Shown: one piece after another, positions 41,230 to 51,853 of the stretch
Layout: every line of letters begins with the position of its first letter
How positions within the stretch are numbered: the first letter of the stretch is position 1
Assembly: GCA_027314595.1 (NCBI GenBank)
Contig: DAHVAN010000356.1
Location: 1 to 64,000, forward strand
Length of the DNA stretch: 64,000 bases
Origin: Actinomycetota bacterium
Lineage (GTDB): Bacteria; Actinomycetota; Actinomycetes; Streptosporangiales; Streptosporangiaceae
Reading direction: 5' to 3'
Made by a program: the position numbers and the translations under genes
Notes under the pieces: model-generated
Told to the model about the DNA's origin: nothing
Seen by the model: only the letters and a program-made list of their open reading frames with translations
Databases searched by the model: none

Positions 41230-41291
41230 TATTGGGCCAGATGCGCAGACACCCCAGCCCTATCGGGCCAGATGCGCGGATGCCCCAGTTA
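41230..41291. repeat. Two tandem 31-bp units (copies A and B of a dispersed repeat)
   Basis: TATTGGGCCAGATGCGCAGACACCCCAGCCC / TATCGGGCCAGATGCGCGGATGCCCCAGTTA. Confidence 0.85.
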
Positions 41292-41339
41292 GCAGTCCCC
41301 GGCAGGCGCACGCCTGCCGGGGACCACGCGGCGAAACCG

Positions 41340-42125
41340 TTACCGCTTGCCAGGGACGGCCGGGGTGCCCGCCTTCGACGGGCGGCGGGAGATCTTCGAG
41401 CCGAGCCAGACCAGCGGGTCGTACTTGCGGCCCGCGACGCGCTCCTTCATCGGGATCAGCGCGTTGTCGGTGATCTTGATGTGCTCGGGGCACACCTCGG
41501 TGCAGCACTTGGTGATGTTGCACAGGCCGAGGCCGAAGTCCTGCCGCGCGATGTCGCGCCGGTCCGCCTCGTCACACGGATGCATCTCGAGCTCCGCGAC
41601 CCGCATCAGGAACCGCGGGCCGGCGAACGCGCTCTCGTTCTCGGAGTGGTCGCGGATCACGTGGCAGACGTTCTGGCACAGGTAGCACTCGATGCACTTG
41701 CGGAACTCCTGCGACCGGTTCACGTCCTCCTGCCGCATCCGGAACTCGCCGGGCTTGATCGAAGCGTCCGGCGTGAAGGACGGGATCGCGCGCGCCTTCG
41801 CGTAGTTGAAGGACACGTCGGTGACCAGGTCCCTGATCACCGGGAACGTCCGCAGCGGCGTGATCGTCAGGACCTCATCCGGGGAGAACGTCGACATCCG
41901 GGTCATGCAGCCGAGCCGGGGCCGGCCGTTGATCTCCATCGAGCACGACCCGCACTTGCCCGCCTTGCAGTTCCACCGGATCGCCAGGTCGCTCGCCTGC
42001 GTGGCCTGCAGCCGGTGCAGCACGTCGAGGACGACCTCGCCCTCGTTGACCTCGACCGCATAGTCGGTCAGCGCGCCCGACCCGGCGTCGCCGCGCCAGA
42101 CCCGAAGCGAAGCCTTGTACCCCAT
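41340..42125 (-). CDS. sdhB: Succinate dehydrogenase/fumarate reductase iron-sulfur subunit
   Basis: IRWNCKAGKCGSCSMEING; CIECYLCQNVCHVIRDH; start overlaps sdhA stop. Confidence 0.92.
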   Translation of the reverse strand: MGYKASLRVWRGDAGSGALTDYAVEVNEGEVVLDVLHRLQATQASDLAIRWNCKAGKCGSCSMEINGRPRLGCMTRMSTFSPDEVLTITPLRTFPVIRDLVTDVSFNYAKARAIPSFTPDASIKPGEFRMRQEDVNRSQEFRKCIECYLCQNVCHVIRDHSENESAFAGPRFLMRVAELEMHPCDEADRRDIARQDFGLGLCNITKCCTEVCPEHIKITDNALIPMKERVAGRKYDPLVWLGSKISRRPSKAGTPAVPGKR

Positions 42126-44053
42126 CAGTGGCCCTTCCCTTCTGTCGGCGCCGGCGCAGCCGGAGGCACCGACGGCAGCCCGGCCAGTTCTTCCTCGGTC
42201 ATGTACTTCTTGAGCTCGGACTTGTCGAACAGCGCGAGCAGGTCCGTGCGCATGGCCGGCAGCGGCTTGTGGGCGAGTTCCACCTTGTCGCCGGTCAGTG
42301 TCAGGATCAGGTTGACCTTGCGCCATTCGGCGGACATCACGGGATAGTCATCGCGGGTGTGCCCGCCGCGGGACTCCTGCCGCTCCAGCGCCGCGAGCGC
42401 CACGCACTCGGCGACGAGCAGCATGTTCCGCAGGTCGAGCGCGTAGTGCCAGCCCGGGTTGTAGGCCCGCTCCCCGGGCACCGCCACCCGAGCGGCCCGT
42501 TCCCTGAACTTCTCGAGTTCGCCGAGCGCGGCCTTGACCTCGTGCTCGCGGCGGATGAGGCCGACCAGGTCCTGCATCGTCTGCTGCAGCTCGTGGTGCA
42601 CCGTGTACGGGTTCTCGCCCTCCGTCCGCCCCAGCGGCGCGAGCGCCTCCGCCACGGCCGCGTCAAGGTCGGCAGGGGACACGGCAGGCTGGGAAGGAAT
42701 CCCTTCCACATAGTCGGCCGCGCCGTCTCCGGCCCGCTTGCCGAACACCAGCAGGTCCGACAGCGAGTTCCCGCCAAGCCTGTTGGATCCGTGCATGCCG
42801 CCGGACACCTCGCCGGCCGCGAACAGGCCGGGCACCGAGGTCGCGGCGCTGTCCGGGTCGACCTCGACGCCGCCCATGACGTAGTGACAGGTCGGCCCGA
42901 TCTCCATCGGCTCCTTGGTGATATCGACGCCGGCCAGCTCCAGGAACTGGTGGTGCATGGACGGCAGTTTCCGCAAGATCTCCTCGGCCGGCAGCCGGGA
43001 GGCGACGTCGAGGAACACCCCGCCGTGCTCCGTCCCGCGCCCGGCCTTGATCTCAGAGTTGATCGACCGGGCGACCTCGTCCCGCGGCAGCAGTTCCGGC
43101 GGGCGCCGGTTGTTGGCCTGGTCGGCGTACCACCGGTCGGCCTCTTCCTCGGTCTCCGCGTACTGCGCGCGGAACACGTCGGGCACGTAGTCGAACATGA
43201 ACCGCTTGCCCTCGGTATTCCGCAGCACCCCGCCGTCGCCGCGCACCGACTCGGTGACGAGCAGGCCGGCCACCGATGGTGGCCAGACCATGCCCGTCGG
43301 GTGGAACTGCACGAACTCCATGTTCAGCAGCGAGGCGCCGGCCAGCAGCGCGAGCGCGTGCCCGTCGCCGCTGTACTCCCAGGAGTTCGAGGTGACCTTG
43401 AACGTCCGCCCGATGCCGCCGGTGGCCAGCACCACCGCGGGCGCCTCGAACAGCACGAACGTGCCCGTGTCCCTGACGTACCCGAAGGCGCCTGCGATCC
43501 GGTCCCCGTCCTTGACCAGCCGCGTGATCGTCGTCTCGGCGAACACCCGGATCATCGCCTCCGGGTCGCCGAGATCGTAAGAATCCCGCTGCTGCAGGGC
43601 CACCACGCGCTGCTGCAGCGTGCGGATCATCTCAAGGCCGGTCCGGTCGCCGACGTGCGCGAGCCGCGGGTACTCGTGACCCCCGAAGTTGCGCTGCGAG
43701 ATCTTGCCGTCCTTCGTCCGGTCGAACAGGGCGCCCCACGCCTCGAGTTCCCAGACCCGGTCCGGCGCCTCCTTGGCGTGCAGTTCGGCCATCCGCGGGT
43801 TGTTCAGGAACTTCCCGCCGCGCATGGTGTCGCGGAAGTGCACCTGCCAGTTGTCGTTGGGGTTCACGTTGCCCATGGCCGCGGCGGCGCCGCCTTCGGC
43901 CATCACCGTGTGGGCCTTGCCGAACAGCGACTTGGAGATGATCGCGGTCTTCTTGCCGCGCGCGCGGGCCTCGATCGCCGCGCGCAGCCCAGAGCCACCC
44001 GCGCCGATCACTACCACGTCATAGGAATGACGCTCGATTTCGCTGGAAGACAT
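42125..44053 (-). CDS. sdhA: Succinate dehydrogenase/fumarate reductase flavoprotein subunit
   Basis: VVIGAGGSGLRAAIEARARG; HGSNRLGGNSLSDLLVFG. Confidence 0.95.
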   Translation of the reverse strand: MSSSEIERHSYDVVVIGAGGSGLRAAIEARARGKKTAIISKSLFGKAHTVMAEGGAAAAMGNVNPNDNWQVHFRDTMRGGKFLNNPRMAELHAKEAPDRVWELEAWGALFDRTKDGKISQRNFGGHEYPRLAHVGDRTGLEMIRTLQQRVVALQQRDSYDLGDPEAMIRVFAETTITRLVKDGDRIAGAFGYVRDTGTFVLFEAPAVVLATGGIGRTFKVTSNSWEYSGDGHALALLAGASLLNMEFVQFHPTGMVWPPSVAGLLVTESVRGDGGVLRNTEGKRFMFDYVPDVFRAQYAETEEEADRWYADQANNRRPPELLPRDEVARSINSEIKAGRGTEHGGVFLDVASRLPAEEILRKLPSMHHQFLELAGVDITKEPMEIGPTCHYVMGGVEVDPDSAATSVPGLFAAGEVSGGMHGSNRLGGNSLSDLLVFGKRAGDGAADYVEGIPSQPAVSPADLDAAVAEALAPLGRTEGENPYTVHHELQQTMQDLVGLIRREHEVKAALGELEKFRERAARVAVPGERAYNPGWHYALDLRNMLLVAECVALAALERQESRGGHTRDDYPVMSAEWRKVNLILTLTGDKVELAHKPLPAMRTDLLALFDKSELKKYMTEEELAGLPSVPPAAPAPTEGKGH

Positions 44054-44072
44054 AACCGCATCCCTGTTCGGC

Positions 44073-44879
44073 CTAATTGAAGAATCGAAGGTCGGAGATC
44101 GCGCCGCTGGCGACCAGCATGACGTACAGGTCGGTCAGCATCAGCGTGCCCAGCGTGGTCCAGGCGAGCTGCATGTGCCGCGCGTTGAGCCAGGAGATCT
44201 TCGTCCAGGCCCAGTACCGCACCGGGTGCTTGGAGAAATGCTTGAGCCTGCCGCCGGTTATGTGCCGGCACGAGTGGCAGGACAGCGTGTACGCCCAGAG
44301 CAGCACCACGTTCGCCAGCATGATGAGCGAGCCGAGCCCGAACCCGAAGTTCCCGTCCTTGCCGCGGAACGCCTGCGTCACGTCCCAGGTGTTGAGCAGC
44401 GAGATCAAGATGACGACGTAGAAGAAGTACCGGTGCAGGTTCTGCATGATCAGCGGGAACCTGGTCTCACCGGTGTACGTCGCGTGCGGCTCCCGCACCG
44501 CGCACGACGGCGGGGACTGCCAGAACGACCGGTAGTAGGCGCGCCGGTAGTAATAACAGGTCAGCCGGAACCCGAGCACGAACACGAGCGAGACGAACGC
44601 GTACGGGATGATCGGCGGCACCGCGGGGATCCACGTGCCCAGCGACGACGCCCCGGGCACGCACTCGCCGCTGACGCAGGGCGAGTAGAACGGCGTCAGG
44701 TAGTGGTAATCCGGTACGTAGTACCAGTGCCCGGTGAACACGCGGACCGTCGCGTAGGCCAGCCATATGGTGAGCAGCGTCACGACGACGATGGGCGCCT
44801 GCCACCACCTGTCCTTGCGGAGCGTCCGCTCGGCGATCTGCGCCCGCGTTCTGGCTGGCGCATCCGATACTTGAGTCAT
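44073..44879 (-). CDS. sdhC: Succinate dehydrogenase membrane subunit
   Basis: Multi-TM protein immediately upstream of sdhAB. Confidence 0.8.
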   Translation of the reverse strand: MTQVSDAPARTRAQIAERTLRKDRWWQAPIVVVTLLTIWLAYATVRVFTGHWYYVPDYHYLTPFYSPCVSGECVPGASSLGTWIPAVPPIIPYAFVSLVFVLGFRLTCYYYRRAYYRSFWQSPPSCAVREPHATYTGETRFPLIMQNLHRYFFYVVILISLLNTWDVTQAFRGKDGNFGFGLGSLIMLANVVLLWAYTLSCHSCRHITGGRLKHFSKHPVRYWAWTKISWLNARHMQLAWTTLGTLMLTDLYVMLVASGAISDLRFFN

Positions 44880-45108
44880 ACTTCAGCGTCCTCGCTGCCT
44901 TGTGCGTGATCGTAACGCGACGCGCGTCGAGGCCAGCCCTTGCCCCCGGCGGAAGGGCCCGGGGCGCCCGCGCATGCGATGATGCCCTAGAACTTATTCC
45001 AGTAAGTCTCAGGATGCCGCATCAGGGCACCCATCCAGCATGTGAGACTGACTACACTTAGGGAGCCCGCGCGGCCAGCAGCCATTGCGCGCGGCCACGT
45101 GAGCAGGC

Positions 45109-47268
45109 TCACATGCCGGTCGCGGCGGTCTCAGCCTCCTCGCCGGCCGCCGCGAGCGCCGAGCGCAGGAAAGCGACCTGCAGCAGCAGCAGGTTCTCCG
45201 CCACGACTTCCTGCGGCGTCATGTGGGTGACACCGGAAAGCGGCAGCACCGAATGCGGGTACCCGGCCGCGAGCAGCGCCGATGACAGGCGCAGCGAATG
45301 CGCGACGAACACGTTGTCGTCGGCGACCCCGTGAATGATGAGCAATGGGCGGATGACAGACGCCGCCGCTCGTTCCGGATCATTGATGAGCGAACTTGCC
45401 GCGTAAGCGGCCGGGTTTTCAGCCGGGTCGCCGAGGTACCGCTCGGTGTAGTGCGTGTCGTAGAGCCGCCAGTCGGTCACCGGCGCGCCCGCCACCCCCG
45501 CGTGGAAGACGTCGGGGCGGCGCAGCACCGCGAGCGCCGACAGGTAACCGCCGAACGACCAGCCGCGAATTCCGACCCTGCTCACGTCGAGGTCGGCGAA
45601 TTCCGCCGCCGCGGCGTGCAGCGCCGTGACCTGGTCCTCGAGCACGCCGGTCGCGAGGTCGCCGGCCACCGCCCGGTCCCACGCCGGGCCGCGGCCCGGC
45701 GTGCCGCGGCCGTCCGCGACGACGACCGCGAACCCCTGCTCGGCGAACCACTGCGGGCGGAGGAATATGCCGCAGGCCTGCAGAACCTGCTGTGCGTGCG
45801 GGCCGCCGTACGGTTCCATCAGGACCGGGAGCCTGCCGCCGGGCTCGTGCCAGGAGGGGAACAGAACGGCGGTGCGGATTCCGGTCGGCCCGGCGTTCAG
45901 GAACCGCGGCCGCGGATGCGGCAGGGCGGGCTCCTGCGCGAGGCAGGCGATCTCCCCGGTCGCCTTCCCGTGCCTGACGATCCGCACGGACAGCCGCTTC
46001 GCGGCGAGCGTCCGGCTGCTCACCACCGTTGTGCCGCCCCCCGGCCTGGCGGTGTGCACGCCGGGCCAGGTCGCGATCTCGGCCAGGCCGCCCGTGCCGC
46101 CGGCGCCGGCGTCGTAGCTCCACACGCCGATCTCGGTGGACTCGGTCGAGCCGCGCAGCAGCACGACGCCGCCGTCGGTGCCGAGGACCTCGCGGACCTG
46201 CAGGCCGGGCGGGGTGAGCGGCGCGGCGGCCGCCAGCCCGGAAGCGGGCGCGATGATCAGGCGCCTGGTGTCCTCGCTGATCTCGGTCCACACGATGCGC
46301 CCGTCGTCGAGCTGGGCTGGGACGCCGCCGACGATGTCGGTCCAGTGCTGGTCCTTGTCCTCGCGGATGAGCTCGCCGGTGGTCCCGTCGATGACCTGCA
46401 TGGTCTTCTGGTCGCGGGTCTGGGCGACGATGAGCAGGTCGTCATCCCAGCAGGCCGTGACCAGGTAGGGGAGCTCCTTCCGGTCCCACCCGGCCGGCTC
46501 CGTCGTCCCTGTTCCCCCGGCGGCGGCCGCCGCCGGGGCGATGACCAGCGACACCTCGGCGTTCGGCGTGCCCGCCGCGGGATACCTGACGGTGGCCGGC
46601 TCGCGCTCGGGGTGGGCCGGGTCGGCGATGTGCCAGCGCTTGACGGGCGACTCGTCCACCCGGGCGATGAGCAGCCGGGCGCCGTCGGGTGACCACCAGT
46701 AGCCACGGGACCGGCCCATCTCCTCGGCGGCGACGAACTCGGCGAGACCGAAGGTGACGCCCTCCTCGGCGGCGACCACGTGGTCGTCGCCGGTCTGCAG
46801 GTCGATGACGCGCAGCGCGCCCTGGTGCACGTAGGCGACCTTGCCGCCGCGGGGGTCGGGCCGCGGGTCAAGCGCCGGGGAGCGGGCGGGCACCTGCCGC
46901 GGCGCGGCCCGCGGGTCGCCCAGGGCCACCGCGTACACCTGACCGGACAGCGCGAACACCGCGAGGCTGTGCGCGGCGTCCGCCGCGTACGACACGATGC
47001 CCGCGGCGGTCTCCCGGACCCGTTCCCGGTGAGCGCGCTCCTGCGGCGACAGGCGCTCCTCGTCGGCGCTGATGCCGGCGGGGTCGGCGACCAGGCGTTC
47101 GGCGCCGGTGGCGGCGTCGGCTTCCCACAGGCATGTCACCGGGTCGTCGCCGCTCTTGGTCCGCAGGAACGTGATCCTCGAGCCGTCCGGTGATATCTGG
47201 AAGGCCCGCGGCGCGCCGAGCGTGAACCGCCGGGTCCGGGCCTGCTGCCTGGCGAAGCTGTCCGTCAT
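45109..47268 (-). CDS. S9 family prolyl oligopeptidase (DPP-IV-like)
   Basis: [25 protein letters not shown] (GWSFGG serine motif), [17 protein letters not shown]. Confidence 0.92.
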   Translation of the reverse strand: MTDSFARQQARTRRFTLGAPRAFQISPDGSRITFLRTKSGDDPVTCLWEADAATGAERLVADPAGISADEERLSPQERAHRERVRETAAGIVSYAADAAHSLAVFALSGQVYAVALGDPRAAPRQVPARSPALDPRPDPRGGKVAYVHQGALRVIDLQTGDDHVVAAEEGVTFGLAEFVAAEEMGRSRGYWWSPDGARLLIARVDESPVKRWHIADPAHPEREPATVRYPAAGTPNAEVSLVIAPAAAAAGGTGTTEPAGWDRKELPYLVTACWDDDLLIVAQTRDQKTMQVIDGTTGELIREDKDQHWTDIVGGVPAQLDDGRIVWTEISEDTRRLIIAPASGLAAAAPLTPPGLQVREVLGTDGGVVLLRGSTESTEIGVWSYDAGAGGTGGLAEIATWPGVHTARPGGGTTVVSSRTLAAKRLSVRIVRHGKATGEIACLAQEPALPHPRPRFLNAGPTGIRTAVLFPSWHEPGGRLPVLMEPYGGPHAQQVLQACGIFLRPQWFAEQGFAVVVADGRGTPGRGPAWDRAVAGDLATGVLEDQVTALHAAAAEFADLDVSRVGIRGWSFGGYLSALAVLRRPDVFHAGVAGAPVTDWRLYDTHYTERYLGDPAENPAAYAASSLINDPERAAASVIRPLLIIHGVADDNVFVAHSLRLSSALLAAGYPHSVLPLSGVTHMTPQEVVAENLLLLQVAFLRSALAAAGEEAETAATGM

Positions 47269-47348
47269 ACCTGCATCCTGCCAGTCCCGCGAGCCGAAGG
47301 GCGCGACGGCGGCCTGCCGGGCGGCCGGGGAAAGCGGGACAATACAGC

Positions 47349-48251
47349 ATGGAACGCAGTCTGTTGTTCGTGCATGCGCACCCCGACGACGAGTCGATCG
47401 GCACCGGCGCGACGATGGCCAGGTACGCGGCCGAAGGCGCCAGGGTCACCCTCGTGACCTGCACGCTCGGCGAGCTCGGGGAGATCATTCCGCCGGCGCT
47501 GCGGCACCTGCTCCCCGACGAGCTCGGCGAGCACCGCACCGGCGAACTGGCGCGGGCGTGCCAGGCGCTCGGCGTGTCCGACCACCGGTTCCTCGGCGGC
47601 CCCGGGCGCTGGCGGGATTCGGGGATGATGGGCCTGCCCGACAACGACGACCCGCGCTGCTTCTGGCAGGCCGACGTGGACGAGGCCGCCTCGGCGCTCG
47701 CCGACGTCGTCAGGGAGGTCGCGGCGGACGTGATCGTGACCTACGACGCGAACGGCTTCTACGGGCATCCGGACCACATCCAGGCCCACCGGGTCGCCAG
47801 GCGGGCGCGTCAGATGACCGGCGGGACCGCGAAGTTCTACGCGACGGCGATGCCGCGCTCGGTGCTCGCCGAGGCCGTCAAGCTGCCCGCGGACTCCTGG
47901 TTCAAGCAGGTCACGGACCTGTCGGCGAGCGTTCCCGACGACGCGGTCACGACGCGGATCGACGCGACCGCCTACCTGGGCGCCAAGCTGGCCGCGATGC
48001 GGGCGCACCAGACCCAGATCACGGTGGACGGCGGGTTCTTCGCGCTGTCCAACGACCTGGGCATGCGCGTTCTCGGCACCGAGTACTACACGCTGCTCGA
48101 CGGCCCGCCCACCGCCCCCGGGCCCACCGCCCCCGGCGCGCGGTACGAGAGCGACCTCTTCGCGCGCTGGCCCGGCGCCCCAGCGCGCACCCGCGCCGGA
48201 CTCGGTAGCCTGCTGGTTCATGGGGACAACGCAGGGCCTGCCAGGACGTGA
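47349..48251 (+). CDS. mshB: N-acetyl-1-D-myo-inositol-2-amino-2-deoxy-alpha-D-glucopyranoside deacetylase
   Basis: [42 protein letters not shown]. Confidence 0.93.
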   Translation: MERSLLFVHAHPDDESIGTGATMARYAAEGARVTLVTCTLGELGEIIPPALRHLLPDELGEHRTGELARACQALGVSDHRFLGGPGRWRDSGMMGLPDNDDPRCFWQADVDEAASALADVVREVAADVIVTYDANGFYGHPDHIQAHRVARRARQMTGGTAKFYATAMPRSVLAEAVKLPADSWFKQVTDLSASVPDDAVTTRIDATAYLGAKLAAMRAHQTQITVDGGFFALSNDLGMRVLGTEYYTLLDGPPTAPGPTAPGARYESDLFARWPGAPARTRAGLGSLLVHGDNAGPART

Positions 48252-48621
48252 GCAGCCGCGCGCTTTCACGGCGGTGACCTACCTGGTGCTGCTCCTGCTC
48301 GGCGTCATGGAGGGCCTGATCGGCAGCTTCCAGTACAGCCGCGGCCCCGCTCCGCTCATCGCGATCCTGCTCGCCGTGATGATCTTCGTCACGTGCCTGC
48401 TGTGCGGCTGGGGGATGGGTTCCTTCGCCGGCGGCCTGGTCCCCGCCATCGGCTGGATCGTCGCCTCGTTCGTGATGTCGATGCCAAGCTCGCACGGCAG
48501 CGTGATCATCACCGCCACCACCGCGGGCGAGTGGTACCTGTACGGCGGCGCGTTCGCCGCCACGGGCGGCGCCTCCGCCGCGTTCATTCTCTGGGCCCGC
48601 CGGCAGCCCCGCCGCCGCTGA
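48220..48621 (+). CDS. DUF6113-like membrane protein
   Basis: 4-TM protein overlapping mshB 3' end. Confidence 0.7.
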   Translation: MGTTQGLPGREQPRAFTAVTYLVLLLLGVMEGLIGSFQYSRGPAPLIAILLAVMIFVTCLLCGWGMGSFAGGLVPAIGWIVASFVMSMPSSHGSVIITATTAGEWYLYGGAFAATGGASAAFILWARRQPRRR

Positions 48622-48641
48622 CAGCGGCTGCCTCGAATCAT

Positions 48642-48683
48642 TGTGTGTAGTTTGACCCCGGCCAGGGGGTCAAACTACACACA
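48642..48683. terminator. Perfect 18-bp hairpin between convergent genes
   Basis: TGTGTGTAGTTTGACCCC ggccag GGGGTCAAACTACACACA. Confidence 0.7.
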
Positions 48684-48828
48684 TAAATCGGGGACCGTGG
48701 CCGGGACCGCCCGACCGCCGGCCCATCAGTCCCGCCAGCCGCAGCCGCCGCACAGGTGCCGGCCCCGCGCCGCCGCGCAGGCATCCGGCCCCGCGCCGCG
48801 CGCCCCGCGCCCCGCGCAGCGCCGCCGC

Positions 48829-50040
48829 TCAGCCGGTCAGCACCGCCTCGGTGAAGCGCTCGAGGGCCCAGTCGAGCTCGTCTTCGGTGATCACGAGCGG
48901 GGGCGCGAGCCTGATCGTGGTGCCGTGCGTCTCCTTGGCGAGGACGCCGAGCGACAGGAGCCGTTCGCACACCGCGCGGCCGTCCAGCGAGCGGAAGGAC
49001 ACGCCCGCCCACAGCCCCCGCCCGCGCACCGACGAGACCACCGACGACGGCAGGGCGCGCAGGCGAGCGTGGAACCTCGCGCCGAGCTCGGCCGAGCGCG
49101 CCTGGTACTCGCCGGTCCGCAGCATCGCGATGACCTCGCGTCCCACCGCGCACGCCAGCGGGTTGCCGCCGAACGTCGATCCGTGCTGTCCGGGCCGGAG
49201 CACCCCGAGCACCGGCCGCGTGGACACCATCGCAGAGACCGGCACGATGCCGCCGCCCAGCGCCTTGCCCAGCAGGTAGGCGTCGGGCTCGACGCCTTCC
49301 AGCGAGCACGCGAACGTCGCCCCCGCCCGCCCGAGCCCGGACTGGATCTCATCGGCGATCATCAGCGCGCCCGCCGACGTGCACAGCTCACGCACCCCGG
49401 CGAGGAAGCCAGGGGGCGGCACGATGACGCCGGCCTCGCCCTGGACCGGCTCGATCAGCACCGCGACGATCCGCGGCCCGTAGGCGGCGAAGACCGACTT
49501 CAGGGCCGGCATGTCCCCGTACCGGACAGAGACGAACCCGGGCGTGTACGGCCCGAAGCCGTTCTTCGCGTCCGGGTCGGAGGAGAACGACACGATCGTC
49601 GTGGTGCGCCCGTGGAAGTTCCCGTCGAACACCACGATCACCGCCTGGCCGTCGGGCACGCCACGGACCTCGTACCCCCACTTGCGCGCGACCTTGATCG
49701 CGGTCTCGACCGCCTCGGCGCCGGTGTTCATGGGCAGCACCATGTCCATGCCCGCCAGTTCGGCCAGCTCGGCGCAGAACGGCCCGAACTGGTCGTGGTC
49801 GAAGGCCCGGCTCATCAGCGTGACCCGGTCGAGCTGCCGCCTGGCGGCGGCGACCAGCCGCGGGTGCCTGTGCCCGAAGTTGAGCGCCGAGTACCCGGCG
49901 AGCATGTCCAGGTAGCGCCGGCCCGCCACGTCGGTCACCCAGACGCCGGACGCGGTCGCGGCGATGACGGGCAGCGGATGATAGTTGTGCGCGCTGAACT
50001 CGCGCGTCAGCCCGGCCAGGTCTGCCAGCGTTTCGGTCAT
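48829..50040 (-). CDS. rocD: Ornithine--oxo-acid transaminase
   Basis: SAHNYHPLPVIAATASGVWVTDVAGRRYLDMLAGYSALNFGHRHP; ATG at 50040. Confidence 0.92.
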   Translation of the reverse strand: MTETLADLAGLTREFSAHNYHPLPVIAATASGVWVTDVAGRRYLDMLAGYSALNFGHRHPRLVAAARRQLDRVTLMSRAFDHDQFGPFCAELAELAGMDMVLPMNTGAEAVETAIKVARKWGYEVRGVPDGQAVIVVFDGNFHGRTTTIVSFSSDPDAKNGFGPYTPGFVSVRYGDMPALKSVFAAYGPRIVAVLIEPVQGEAGVIVPPPGFLAGVRELCTSAGALMIADEIQSGLGRAGATFACSLEGVEPDAYLLGKALGGGIVPVSAMVSTRPVLGVLRPGQHGSTFGGNPLACAVGREVIAMLRTGEYQARSAELGARFHARLRALPSSVVSSVRGRGLWAGVSFRSLDGRAVCERLLSLGVLAKETHGTTIRLAPPLVITEDELDWALERFTEAVLTG

Positions 50041-50069
50041 CGCGGTCGCTCCCTTGGCTAGCGCGGACG

Positions 50070-50903
50070 TCAGGGTCTGGCCGGACGCAGCTCGAGCGTG
50101 CAGCACTTGGCGCCGCCGCCCGCCTTGAGCAGCTCCGACATATCGACGGGGACCGGCGCGAATCCGCGCGCGCACAGCTGCCTGGCGAGCCCGGCGGCCT
50201 GCGCGGCGAGCACCACGTGGTACCCGTCGCTGACCGCGTTCAGCCCGAGCACCTCCGCGTCCTCGTCCTTGGCCTCGATCAGTTCGGGGAACACCGAGCC
50301 GAGCGCCGCCCGCCCGGCGTCGTCGAACGCGGCGGGGTAGTACATCGCGGTGGCCGAGTCGAGCACGCACAGCGCGGTGTCCAGGTGGTAGAACCGCGGG
50401 TCCACGAGCCGCAGGCTCACCACCGGCATGCCGAACACGGCGGCGAGCTCGCTCGCGGCCCTCTGGTCGCTGCGGAACCCGTACCCGGCGAGCAGCGTCT
50501 GCCCGGCGACGAGGATGTCTCCCTCGCCTTCGTTGTAATACCCGGGCACGCGGACCTCAGGCCAGCCATTGGTCCTGAACCAGTCGAGGTAGGCCCAGGC
50601 TTCCGCGGACCGCTGCGGGTGCCGGAACCTGGCGCCGAGCACGGTCCCGCCGACGACCGTCGCCCCGTTGGCGGCGAAGACCATGTCGGGCAGCCCGGGC
50701 ACCGGGTCGATGACGCGCACCTCGTGCCCGAGGCCGAGATAGGCCGTCCTGAGCCGCTCCCACTGAAGCATCGCGAGCCCGGCGTCGGCGGGCTGGTCCG
50801 GCCGCATCCACGGGTTGATCGCGTAGGTCACGGCGAAGTGGGCCGGCGGGCACATCAGGTAGCTGCGGCCGGTGGCGGCCCGGCGCGGCCCGAGGTTCGT
50901 CAT
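50070..50903 (-). CDS. ddaH: Dimethylargininase
   Basis: MCPPAHFAVTYAINPWMRP, VFAANGATVVGGTVL, GGGAKCCTLEL. Confidence 0.9.
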   Translation of the reverse strand: MTNLGPRRAATGRSYLMCPPAHFAVTYAINPWMRPDQPADAGLAMLQWERLRTAYLGLGHEVRVIDPVPGLPDMVFAANGATVVGGTVLGARFRHPQRSAEAWAYLDWFRTNGWPEVRVPGYYNEGEGDILVAGQTLLAGYGFRSDQRAASELAAVFGMPVVSLRLVDPRFYHLDTALCVLDSATAMYYPAAFDDAGRAALGSVFPELIEAKDEDAEVLGLNAVSDGYHVVLAAQAAGLARQLCARGFAPVPVDMSELLKAGGGAKCCTLELRPARP

Positions 50904-51026
50904 GGCGTTAAGCGTAAGGAGCCGAGCTGCCGGTATGGCACCCGGTGATCATGCGTCCATGCGGCGTTTCGTTGCGTTTTCCGGCCAGTTCCCGGCCATT
51001 CGTTGTGTCGCCAGGCGAGCGGGGAG

Positions 51027-51797
51027 CTACCGCCCGACGTCGCGCGCCAGGTCCAGCCCGAACAGCATGTCCGCCGCCGCGAACGTCTCGAACTTCACCC
51101 CGTCGGGCTCGCCGGGGTCGTCGGCCAGCGCGGCCATCTCGCGCAGCGCCGCCGCGGTGTCCAGGCCGTCGGCGAACGCGGCGGTGATCGCGCCGGCGTA
51201 CCGCGGCGACATCGGCCCGCTCGGCGACCGCGCCCACCGCGCGACGAGCTCCCGCCACCGGGCCAGGGTCCTTGACGCGCCGTTATGGTCCCAGCCGTCC
51301 CCGAGAGCCTCGCCATACCCATGCCTCATCAGCATCATCCGAACGAGGAGTGGCTCCTCCCCGAGCCCGAGCCGCTCCGCCAGCGGGCGTGCCGTCTGCG
51401 CCGGCGCCGGGTCCGCCACCTCGATCCACTGCGCGGCCAGCCTCGCGACCCCGGCGCCGGCGTCCTCGCCGGCCACCCGGATGCCCACGTCGAACACCGG
51501 CGCGCGGACTGCGCCGGCGAACAGGTCGGCCAGCGCGTCCGCGCCGGCCGGCGGCGTCAGCGTCTGCCGCGGCGGGTGGATGTTGAGGGCCGCGCAGATC
51601 GCGCGCAGGCCGTCCTCCTGGTGCGGGAGGAGATCGACGACAGAGGGAACAAGCCGGCACCGTTCGGACAATCGCCTCAGGATGTCGGCGGCCAGGTAGC
51701 CGCGCACCTGCCCCAGCCCGGTGCGGCGGGCCGCGACCAGCACCCGGAACTCTCCCCGGTGCGCGGGCCGCACGTCGGCGTCGTTGAGCCTGACCAC
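51027..51797 (-). CDS. Conserved actinobacterial protein, possibly a degenerate class I aaRS (CysRS/MshC-like) relative
   Basis: LLVRMMLMRHGYGEALGDGWDHNGASRTLARWRELVARWARSPSGPMSPRYAGAITAAFADGLDTAAALREM. Confidence 0.45.
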   Translation of the reverse strand: MVRLNDADVRPAHRGEFRVLVAARRTGLGQVRGYLAADILRRLSERCRLVPSVVDLLPHQEDGLRAICAALNIHPPRQTLTPPAGADALADLFAGAVRAPVFDVGIRVAGEDAGAGVARLAAQWIEVADPAPAQTARPLAERLGLGEEPLLVRMMLMRHGYGEALGDGWDHNGASRTLARWRELVARWARSPSGPMSPRYAGAITAAFADGLDTAAALREMAALADDPGEPDGVKFETFAAADMLFGLDLARDVGR

Positions 51798-51853
51798 CCT
51801 GCCACGTTAGCCGGTCGCCTCCGGCTAGGCCGGCCCGGCGTGCCCGATCCGTG

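Noticed and set aside
39255-41252. 665-aa minus-strand ORF opposite the GH25-like gene
   Set aside because: Low-complexity Gly/Ala/Arg composition, no domains; antisense shadow
41230-41291. CRISPR-like array
   Set aside because: 31-bp units are contiguous with no unique spacers and no cas genes nearby
42128-44080. 650-aa plus-strand ORF opposite sdhA
   Set aside because: Antisense shadow of a well-conserved gene
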